Below are positions 1-4,803 of a stretch of DNA of 5,459 nucleotides, in pieces (the stretch's first letter is position 1; every line of letters starts with the position of its first letter). The DNA lies in contig JAFVYT010000089.1 of assembly GCA_017508505.1 (NCBI GenBank), forward strand, positions 1 to 5,459, written 5' to 3'. A program made the position numbers and the translations under genes. The stretch is from Clostridia bacterium (GTDB lineage: Bacteria; Bacillota_A; Clostridia; Oscillospirales; SIG627). The notes under the pieces were generated by a model. That model had not been told where the DNA came from. It worked only from the letters and a program-made list of their open reading frames with translations, and searched no databases.

Positions 1-55
1 GACTCTGTATATTTTTGAAGAAGGCGGCGTAAGACCGATCGTCACTATAATCTAA
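1..55 (+). CDS. C-terminal end of an unidentified protein (partial)
   Basis: Only the last 17 codons are in the window, read from base 2, ending in TAA at 53-55. The visible tail reads TLYIFEEGGVRPIVTII. The other two plus-strand frames stop earlier, at 16-18 and 30-32, so this is the only frame open for most of the stretch. An intrinsic terminator begins about 30 bases after the stop, which supports a real gene end here. Too little is visible to assign a family or function. Confidence 0.5.
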   Translation, partial: TLYIFEEGGVRPIVTII

Positions 56-83
56 CTTTACTTCGATTTTTAATTCTCTAAAA

Positions 84-125
84 GGAGCTGTAAAAAAACT
101 CAAGTTCTTTTACAGCTCCCTTTTT
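84..125 (+). terminator. Intrinsic terminator of the upstream gene
   Basis: Left arm GGAGCTGTAAAA (84-95) pairs perfectly with TTTTACAGCTCC (108-119). A few inner pairs can form as well. The hairpin is followed by a T run at 121-125. It lies 28 bases after the TAA of the partial gene at the left edge and would end its transcript. A shorter T run exists on the other side, so weak function on the minus strand is possible. Confidence 0.85.
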
Positions 126-144
126 AAGGGGATAGGAAAAAAAG

Positions 145-245
145 ATGCAGAACGGACAAACTGAGCAAAAAGCAAGGTTTACCTTGCTTTTTGGTTACCC
201 GAAGGCGTACAAAAGTACGTCGAGTGGCGAAGTTTGTTCGTAGCA
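145..245 (+). other. Multi-helix structured element (candidate ncRNA or dispersed repeat) with a 32-codon ORF
   Basis: Three nested or adjacent helices can be drawn. An outer stem pairs 152-162 with 231-241 (11 bp, one G-U), with a TGC/GCA extension at 146-148/243-245. A second stem pairs AAAAAGCAAGG (167-177) with CCTTGCTTTTT (182-192) around a four-base loop. A third pairs CGTAC (206-210) with GTACG (215-219) around AAAA. The same bases contain an open frame from ATG 145 to TAG 243 (32 aa, starting MQNGQTEQKARFTLLF). An AGGGG sits 15 bases before that ATG, too far for a convincing ribosome site. From memory only, this resembles a sequence that recurs in intergenic regions of related Clostridia. 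Strand and function are unknown; a structured RNA or a repetitive palindromic element seems likelier than a peptide gene. Confidence 0.45.
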
Positions 246-271
246 AAAAATGCGTTTTTTTATTGTTTTTA

Positions 272-324
272 TCAAAAAAACGGGATTCTTCGGACGTTTT
301 ATTCCAAAGAATCCCTTTTGTTTT
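272..324 (-). terminator. Intrinsic terminator of the EamA transporter gene (possibly bidirectional)
   Basis: GGGATTCTT (282-290) pairs with AAGAATCCC (307-315). After one mismatch, GGA (292-294) and TCC (303-305) continue the stem. On the minus strand the hairpin is followed by G and then seven T residues (complement of 274-280), about 50 bases past the transporter stop codon, which is a textbook terminator. On the plus strand it is followed by TTTTGTTTT (316-324), so it may also stop transcription coming from the structured element on its left. Confidence 0.8.
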
Positions 325-365
325 ATAGGAATAGGCGGTCTGCGCTTTTTTTTACATCCCCTTTT

Positions 366-1307
366 TCATTCCGTTTTCTTTTTCGGAAGAACATCCGCAA
401 GGTTGGAGGCCACGATGGCGCAAAACATCAAAGCACATCCGAGGATCTCCTCGGGCCGCATCCTCGTTTGGAGGATGACCACATCGGACAGCACCGCAAA
501 AACGGACTCCAGGCACATCAGAATAGACGCAACGGCAGGTGCCGTAGACCTTTGCCCGAGAATCTGGAAGGTATAACCGATGCCGCAGGAGAACACGGCG
601 GCATAGAGGATCGCACCCCCTGCTTCCAAAAGCGCCTCCGTGGAGGGACGCTCAAACAAAAGCATACAGACGCAGCCCAAGGCCCCCGCAAAAAGAAACT
701 GCACGCAGGACAGAAACACACCGTCGGTGGTGGGGGCAAAGCGGTCGATGACCAGAATGTGCAGGGTGAAGCACAGGGCACAGCAAAGGGTGGCCAAATC
801 TCCGATTTCCATGGAAAGCCCCGAAAGAGCCCCGGAGAGCCCTGCGGAGAAATCCGCCATACAAAGAAAGTACATCCCCACGGTGGCGCAGAGCACACAG
901 CCCCAAACCAAGCCCGAGAGACGCTTTTTCAAAAAGATCCCCACCAAGGGAACGAAGATCACGTACATAGCGGTGATAAAGCCGCTCTTGCCCGCGCTGG
1001 TTCCCAGAGCAATACCGAGCTGCTGGAAATACGCGGCGAAGAACACCACGAGCCCGCAAAGAACGCCTCCCACCAAAAGATTTTTACGATCCTGCCGTGT
1101 GGGAACGGTGGCAAAAAGCTTCCCCTTGTTTTTGACGTACACCACCAAAAGAAGCGCCAGACCGCCCAGTAGCATCCGACAGCCGTTGAAGGAAAAGGGT
1201 CCCACGGCATCGCTGGCCAGATCCTGCGCCACAAAGCTGGTGCCCCAAACAAAGGAGGCCAAAAAGAGAAACAAGGGCCCCTGAAGCCGATTCCATTTCA
1301 ATTTCAT
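366..1307 (-). CDS. EamA-family (DMT superfamily) transporter
   Basis: This is a 313-residue integral membrane protein built almost entirely of hydrophobic segments, the usual size for a ten-helix drug/metabolite transporter with two EamA repeats (about residues 11-149 and 167-303). The N-terminal signature FVWGTSFVAQ (19-28) followed by VGPFSFNGCRMLLGGL (35-50) is typical of the first repeat. A positive tail, LPKKKTE, ends the protein in the cytoplasm. Family members export or import amino acids, nucleosides or other metabolites; the substrate cannot be read from the sequence. The start at 1307 (MKLKWNR) is chosen because AGGTGG lies three bases upstream and hydrophobic sequence begins at once. 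The frame stays open to 1745, but that extension is low-complexity and covers the gene's own promoter. It is transcribed alone, with its own promoter and terminator, divergently from the small-protein/protease pair. Confidence 0.88.
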   Translation of the reverse strand: MKLKWNRLQGPLFLFLASFVWGTSFVAQDLASDAVGPFSFNGCRMLLGGLALLLVVYVKNKGKLFATVPTRQDRKNLLVGGVLCGLVVFFAAYFQQLGIALGTSAGKSGFITAMYVIFVPLVGIFLKKRLSGLVWGCVLCATVGMYFLCMADFSAGLSGALSGLSMEIGDLATLCCALCFTLHILVIDRFAPTTDGVFLSCVQFLFAGALGCVCMLLFERPSTEALLEAGGAILYAAVFSCGIGYTFQILGQRSTAPAVASILMCLESVFAVLSDVVILQTRMRPEEILGCALMFCAIVASNLADVLPKKKTE

Positions 1308-1320
1308 ATTCCACCTGCAT

Positions 1321-1348
1321 AAAAAAGACGGGGTGACCCCGTTTTTTC
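1321..1348 (-). terminator. Terminator-like hairpin in the transporter's 5' leader
   Basis: ACGGGG (1328-1333) pairs with CCCCGT (1337-1342) around TGA, and the stem extends through flanking A/T runs. On the minus strand it is followed by six T residues (complement of 1321-1326), ending only about 14 bases before the ATG at 1307 and starting just after the predicted transcription start. It could be an attenuator, a 5' stabilising hairpin, or a bidirectional block between the divergent genes. No competing antiterminator pairing was found. Confidence 0.55.
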
Positions 1349-1361
1349 TTTTTTCCTCCAA

Positions 1362-1390
1362 ATTATAGAATAATTCCCGCACAAAGTCAA
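1362..1390 (-). promoter_or_regulatory. Near-consensus vegetative promoter for the transporter gene
   Basis: On the minus strand, TTGACT (complement of 1385-1390) and TATAAT (complement of 1362-1367) are separated by exactly 17 bases. This matches the housekeeping sigma-A/sigma-70 consensus at 11 of 12 positions. Predicted transcription start is near 1355, giving a leader of about 50 bases that contains the hairpin at 1321-1348. Confidence 0.85.
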
Positions 1391-1419
1391 TATGGATGAA
1401 AAAGAAAGGCGGGTGGCGT

Positions 1420-1629
1420 ATGAGAAAAAGTCGATTCCTCGGGGCGGTAGCCCTGATGATCCTTGTGATTCTGCTTTGCTCCTTTGGGACATCTCTTTCC
1501 CTCGGGGAGCTGTCCTTGGATTTTTTTCGGGTGGTCTTTCGCTCGGAGGCGGCAAAGGAGGTCTTTGATCTGGAAACGGCGGAGGCCGAGGCGGTCTTCG
1601 GAGACGAGGGGGAGGCGGTCTTTCTTTGA
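1420..1629 (+). CDS. Small single-pass membrane protein coupled to the M50 protease gene
   Basis: I do not recognise a family. From ATG 1420 it is 69 residues: a basic start (MRKSR), one hydrophobic segment at about residues 6-25, and an acidic, alanine-rich extracytoplasmic or cytoplasmic tail (ETAEAEAVFGDEGEAVFL at 52-69). The start at 1420 is preferred because a purine-rich AGGCGGGTGG lies just before it. An in-frame ATG at 1396 has no visible ribosome site and would add eight residues. The stop TGA (1627-1629) overlaps the TTG start of the protease gene by two bases within TTGA, so the two are probably translationally coupled. That suggests a joint job, for example a partner or regulator of the protease. 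SpoIVFA plays such a role for SpoIVFB, but no sequence similarity to SpoIVFA was recognised. No promoter could be identified upstream. Confidence 0.6.
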   Translation: MRKSRFLGAVALMILVILLCSFGTSLSLGELSLDFFRVVFRSEAAKEVFDLETAEAEAVFGDEGEAVFL

Positions 1630-2216
1630 AGCGGCTGATCGAGGGATGCCTTTTTCTTTTCCCCCTGTTCCTTCTCTTTCGAGACACCTCCCCCGAGGAG
1701 GGTCTCGTGTTTCTGGCAGCGATACTCCTTCACGAGGGGGGACACCTTGCGGCGCTTTTCCTCAGCGGCTACGGCATTGGGGAGATCGGCCTTTCCCCCG
1801 GGGGGATCAGCCTGAAAGCCGACAGCGAATTCATTTCCTACGCCAAGGAAGCACGCATTCTGCTTGCAGGTGCGGGGGGCAATCTCGTGGGGATGTGCCT
1901 GGGGCTTTTTCTGATCCGTCGGGGGATGACGCCTCTGACCCTTACCTTCTTTTTCTGCAACGCTCTTTTTTTCCTATTCAATTTATTGCCCGTCCGAGGG
2001 CTGGACGGATACTATGCTCTGCGGGCGCTTCTGCTTCGATCCCGTGACCCTGATACGGCAGAGTGCATCCTTTCCTTTTGGAGCGGTCTTTTTTTCCTGT
2101 TCCTGCTCTCGGCGGGCGCTTGCCTGATGATCAAGACCCGAAATCCTTCTCTCCTCTTCTTGTCCCTGATGCTTTTGGGGGAAGGACAAACAAAAAAAGC
2201 CACGAGACTCTCGTAG
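1626..2216 (+). CDS. Compact site-2-type intramembrane metalloprotease (peptidase M50, SpoIVFB-like)
   Basis: This is a 196-residue multi-pass membrane protein with the two zinc-site signatures of M50 proteases. HEGGH is at 36-40 (H36 and H40 as ligands, E37 catalytic), and NLLPVRGLDG at 119-128 supplies the third ligand, D127. AGAGGNLVG (81-89) matches the conserved glycine/asparagine segment between them. Such enzymes cut substrates within the membrane. SpoIVFB of Bacillus activates pro-sigma-K in this way, but is longer (about 288 residues) and has a C-terminal CBS domain that is absent here. Whether this is the SpoIVFB orthologue is inferred only from family and the sporulation genes nearby. 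The start is TTG at 1626, overlapping the previous stop, with GGAGG at 1611-1615 about ten bases upstream. The stop codon lies inside the terminator stem shared with rpsT. Confidence 0.82.
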   Translation: MKRLIEGCLFLFPLFLLFRDTSPEEGLVFLAAILLHEGGHLAALFLSGYGIGEIGLSPGGISLKADSEFISYAKEARILLAGAGGNLVGMCLGLFLIRRGMTPLTLTFFFCNALFFLFNLLPVRGLDGYYALRALLLRSRDPDTAECILSFWSGLFFLFLLSAGACLMIKTRNPSLLFLSLMLLGEGQTKKATRLS

Positions 2217-2224
2217 CTTTTTTT
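2192..2224. terminator. Bidirectional terminator between the protease gene and rpsT
   Basis: Seven A residues plus GC (2192-2200) pair with GC plus seven T residues (2216-2224), and ACGAG (2202-2206) pairs with CTCGT (2210-2214). There is one C/A mismatch between the two blocks. The T runs on both sides make it functional in either direction. It contains the last bases of the protease gene's stop codon and lies 12 bases past the end of rpsT on the opposite strand. Confidence 0.85.
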
Positions 2225-2235
2225 CTTTTTCGTTC

Positions 2236-2499
2236 TTACTCGGCAGCGTTGAGCTTCTTGGTCATCTGGCTCTTTCTTCTTGCTGCGGTGTTCTTATGAA
2301 CATAGCCCTTGGCAACAGCGGTATCAATCTTCTTGACTGCATCTTTGTATGCGGTCTGAGCTGCTTCCTTGTTTCCTTCTTCCAGAGCTTTATCAAACTT
2401 CTTTGCAGTGGTTTTCACCGTGGTAACGAAAGCCTTGTTGATCTCGGCCTTCTTCTCGGAAACCAACACGCGCTTCTTAGCGGATTTGATATTCGGCAA
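2236..2499 (-). CDS. rpsT: 30S ribosomal protein S20
   Basis: This is an 87-residue, lysine- and alanine-rich helical protein. It begins MPNIKSAKKRV, the hallmark N-terminus of bacterial S20, and contains the conserved VHKNTAARRKSQMTKKL near the C-terminus (68-84). S20 binds 16S rRNA in the 30S subunit body during assembly. The start is a TTG at 2497-2499, chosen over an in-frame upstream start because a perfect AGGAGGTG lies six bases before it and the family N-terminus begins there. It is transcribed away from gpr and converges with the protease gene. The rpsT/gpr/spoIIP neighbourhood matches that known in Bacillus. Confidence 0.96.
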   Translation of the reverse strand: MPNIKSAKKRVLVSEKKAEINKAFVTTVKTTAKKFDKALEEGNKEAAQTAYKDAVKKIDTAVAKGYVHKNTAARRKSQMTKKLNAAE

Positions 2500-2515
2500 A
2501 CGATTCACCTCCTTG
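2500..2515 (-). promoter_or_regulatory. Strong ribosome binding site fixing the TTG start of rpsT
   Basis: Read on the minus strand, AGGAGGTG lies six bases before the TTG start. This full match to the anti-Shine-Dalgarno sequence decides the start codon and rules out the longer frame beginning at 2562. Confidence 0.9.
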
Positions 2516-2533
2516 ACGATACTTAACAGAATA

Positions 2534-2562
2534 ATCATAACACCGTTTTTCAAAAAAAACAA
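2534..2562 (-). promoter_or_regulatory. Possible rpsT promoter
   Basis: On the minus strand, TATGAT (complement of 2534-2539) is preceded, after 17 bases, by TTGTTT (complement of 2557-2562). The -10 box is good (5 of 6) but the -35 box matches only TTG. A separate perfect TTGACA (complement of 2591-2596) has no -10 box at the right distance. Confidence 0.45.
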
Positions 2563-2637
2563 GTCTTTTCCGAAATTTTTTTCAAAAAAATGTCAAGAAT
2601 ATCCTCGAAAAGAAAAAAATGGGGAGGAAAAAGCCCA

Positions 2638-3555
2638 ATGAACGGAAATCGAAGCGACCTTGCGGTAGAAATCTGCAGTGAAATTCTGGAGCATAATCCG
2701 CACCCCGACGGCATAAAGTGTACCACTTCCCTTTGCGGGAGAATGCCGCTGGACGAGGTAGAGGTCAAAACAAAGGAGGGGGAGCGCCTCTCCGGAAAGC
2801 CCCGCGGGAGGTATCTGACCTTGAACACGGGACGGCTTTGGCTGGACGATCGGGAGTGCTTTCGGGAAAAGCTCACGGCCTTTTCTCAGCTCCTTTCCGC
2901 CTTTTTAAGACCCGAAGCCCTGAAGAACGGCGTGCTCGTGGCCTGCCTCGGGAATCGGAGCATCATTGCGGATGCGGTGGGCCCTGCAGCGGCGGAGTAC
3001 CTGATGGTGACCCGTCACCTGAAAAAGGAGAGACCCCTGATCTTTGAGGATCTGGGGCTGGCACAGCTCTGCGCCGTAACCCCCGGGGTTTTGGGGCAGA
3101 CGGGCATCGAAAGCGCCGACGTGATCCACGGGGTGATCCAAAGAGTGCAGCCGAGCGCGCTGATCGTCATCGATGCGCTGGTGGCAAGAGACCTTTCCAG
3201 ACTCGTGACCACCATTCAGCTTTGTGACACGGGAATCCGTCCCGGCTCGGGAATCGGAAACAGCCGCCCCGCTCTTTTGCCGGAGGAATTGGGCATCCCC
3301 GTGATCAGCCTCGGGGTGCCCACAGTAGTGGATGCGGCCACCCTCGCGGCAGACGCCATCGGTCATTTTGCCTCCGCAGAGGCAAATGCAGATCGGATCC
3401 GCGAAGAATGGGGAAGGAACGGAATGAACTTTTTCGTCACACCGAAGGAGACGGATCAGATCATACGGGTCGTGGGAAGCTTTTTGGGGTATGGAATCAA
3501 CCTTGCCCTGAATCCCGAAATTTCATATGAGGATATGCTATCGCTTGTGGGGTGA
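2638..3555 (+). CDS. gpr: GPR endopeptidase (spore germination protease)
   Basis: This is a 305-residue homologue of the peptidase A25 family, which degrades small acid-soluble proteins that coat spore DNA when the spore germinates. Landmarks are RSDLAVE (5-11), SGKPRGRYLTL (52-62), CLGNRSIIADAVGP (103-116), TPGVLGQTGIE (148-158), VIDALVAR (177-184) and DTGIRPGSGIGNSR (197-210). These include the two aspartates (D112, D179) thought to be catalytic in the Bacillus enzyme. The start at 2638 is preferred because GGGGAGG (2621-2627) precedes it; an in-frame ATG at 2590 has no ribosome site. Compared with Bacillus GPR (about 370 residues), the propeptide is shorter and a stretch before the conserved FVTPKE (266-271) is missing. 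It forms an operon with spoIIP, whose start is four bases after this stop. No forespore-sigma promoter could be identified with confidence. Confidence 0.95.
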   Translation: MNGNRSDLAVEICSEILEHNPHPDGIKCTTSLCGRMPLDEVEVKTKEGERLSGKPRGRYLTLNTGRLWLDDRECFREKLTAFSQLLSAFLRPEALKNGVLVACLGNRSIIADAVGPAAAEYLMVTRHLKKERPLIFEDLGLAQLCAVTPGVLGQTGIESADVIHGVIQRVQPSALIVIDALVARDLSRLVTTIQLCDTGIRPGSGIGNSRPALLPEELGIPVISLGVPTVVDAATLAADAIGHFASAEANADRIREEWGRNGMNFFVTPKETDQIIRVVGSFLGYGINLALNPEISYEDMLSLVG

Positions 3556-3559
3556 AACA

Positions 3560-4777
3560 ATGAAAACAGAACGAAAAAAACAGATCCAAAGAAGGCTGAG
3601 ACGGGCCACGACCTTATTTTTGATGTATGCCCTGCTCCCTATGATTTGCGGCGGGGTGGTGGGTCTGCTCCTTTTTTTGGAATCCTTTGACATAGCGGCG
3701 GCGGAGGAAACCTTTGCAAAATGGAGCGAGCTCGGTCTTTCGGAGCTCTCGGGAGCTGAGACCCGTCGGTCCGAGAAAAAGCTGCAGCTCTATTTTCTCT
3801 CTCCCGAATTAAGCGCCACCCTTCCCGTTTCCTCAAGGCTCTCCCTCGGAGCGGCGCAATATTATAAAAAGCCCGAGAAATCGGCTCCGCAAGCAAACGA
3901 TTCCCCCGCTCCCGCACCGGAAAAGGAGGATACAACGGAACAGAAGGAGCCGTCGCAGGTGTATGCTGCTCTGCCTGAGGATGCCGTGCCCGTGGTCTCG
4001 GTAGATCTTTCCTCCCCCTCTTACTTCATCAACTCCACGAAATACTCCGTGAGCGAAAAGGACGCGCGCAAGGACCCCTTCCCCTCTGAGACAGTTCCCG
4101 ACGGCACGAAGCCCTTGGTCTTGGTGCTCCATACCCACGGCACAGAGGGATATCTGGAGGATGATACCAATCTTTCGGACTTTGCTCCCGAGGGGGTCGA
4201 GACCTATTTCCCCAAAAGCACCACCTCCTTTCGCACCACCGATGAGAACAAAAGTGTGGTTCAGGTGGGGCGCGTCTTCACCGAGACCCTGAACTCTCTC
4301 GGAATCCCCACCCTTCACTGCACCGTGATGCACGACAAGGAGGACTTCAACGACGCCTACGTAAACAGCGCAGAGACCGTGAAGCGGCTTCTTTCGGAGT
4401 ACCCCTCGATCCAATACGTGATCGATCTGCACCGTGACAGCGTGGTAAGGGGGGAATCCTACGTCAAAACAAAGTACCAATGGGAGGGAGAAAAAAGCGC
4501 TCAGGTGATGCTGGTGGTGGGAACGAACCAAAACGGCCGTCACCCCAACTGGCGGCAAAACCTGACGGTGGGGGTGGCTTGGAAGGATCAGATGGACGCC
4601 CTCTTCCCCTCCCTCTCCCGCTCCGTGTATTTAAGGACGGCACGCTTCAATCAGGAATACCTTCCCGGGTGCCTGCTTTTGGAGGTGGGGAGCTGTGTCA
4701 ATACCCTGGAGGAGGCAGAGTGCGCCGCGCGACTTGCGGCGGAGGCCTTCGGCGCGATGCTTCGTGCCAATCCGTGA
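3560..4777 (+). CDS. spoIIP: Stage II sporulation protein P (SpoIIP), peptidoglycan hydrolase
   Basis: This 405-residue protein is about the length of Bacillus SpoIIP. In the SpoIID-SpoIIM-SpoIIP complex, SpoIIP acts as amidase and endopeptidase on septal peptidoglycan so that the mother-cell membrane can move around the forespore. It has a basic cytoplasmic start (MKTERKKQIQRRLRR) and one transmembrane anchor at about 17-41. A variable proline/glutamate-rich linker (about 104-132) precedes the C-terminal catalytic domain (about 184-400). Family motifs are VLVLHTHGTEGY (187-198), VIDLHRDS (287-294), VGTNQNGRHPNW (320-331) and LLLEVGSCVNTLEEA (372-386). The histidines and E375 are probable zinc-site or catalytic residues. 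The start at 3560 follows GGGGTGA and gives a normal membrane anchor; a start at 3527 would overlap gpr. It lies immediately downstream of gpr, as in Bacillus, and ends at a strong terminator. Confidence 0.95.
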   Translation: MKTERKKQIQRRLRRATTLFLMYALLPMICGGVVGLLLFLESFDIAAAEETFAKWSELGLSELSGAETRRSEKKLQLYFLSPELSATLPVSSRLSLGAAQYYKKPEKSAPQANDSPAPAPEKEDTTEQKEPSQVYAALPEDAVPVVSVDLSSPSYFINSTKYSVSEKDARKDPFPSETVPDGTKPLVLVLHTHGTEGYLEDDTNLSDFAPEGVETYFPKSTTSFRTTDENKSVVQVGRVFTETLNSLGIPTLHCTVMHDKEDFNDAYVNSAETVKRLLSEYPSIQYVIDLHRDSVVRGESYVKTKYQWEGEKSAQVMLVVGTNQNGRHPNWRQNLTVGVAWKDQMDALFPSLSRSVYLRTARFNQEYLPGCLLLEVGSCVNTLEEAECAARLAAEAFGAMLRANP

Positions 4778-4803
4778 AAAAAGAGCCCTGACGGGCTCTT
4801 TTT
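4778..4803. terminator. Bidirectional terminator between spoIIP and the deacetylase-like gene
   Basis: GAGCCC (4783-4788) pairs with GGGCTC (4793-4798) around TGAC, flanked by five A residues on the left and five T residues on the right. It occupies the whole gap between the spoIIP stop (4777) and the stop of the opposite-strand gene (4804), so it can end both transcripts. Confidence 0.9.

Noticed and set aside
234..1172. Long plus-strand open frame (312 codons)
   Set aside because: It lies antisense to the transporter gene, has a low-complexity His/Gly/Lys-rich translation and no ribosome site, and runs through the terminator hairpin at 282-315.
1308..1745. N-terminal extension of the transporter frame to 1745
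   Set aside because: The extension is a Ser/Lys/Arg-rich low-complexity translation that covers the gene's own promoter and overlaps the divergent small-protein gene. The EamA domain begins right after 1307.
1484..2047. Plus-strand 187-codon frame overlapping the small protein and the protease
   Set aside because: Its translation is Arg/Ser/Gly-rich with no family motifs. The overlapping frame carries the HEGGH and LDG motifs, so this is a shadow.
2591..2596. TTGACA on the minus strand as an rpsT -35 box
   Set aside because: No -10 hexamer occurs 16-18 bases downstream; the sequences there are unrelated to TATAAT.
2590..2637. Upstream ATG of gpr at 2590
   Set aside because: It has no Shine-Dalgarno sequence, and GGGGAGG at 2621-2627 fits the ATG at 2638. 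It remains possible and affects the propeptide question.
3527..3559. Upstream start for spoIIP at 3527
   Set aside because: It would overlap the end of gpr and has no clear ribosome site, whereas the ATG at 3560 follows GGGGTGA and gives a normal N-terminus.
3833..4558. Minus-strand 241-codon frame inside spoIIP
   Set aside because: It is antisense to a gene with clear SpoIIP motifs; its translation has no recognisable domain.
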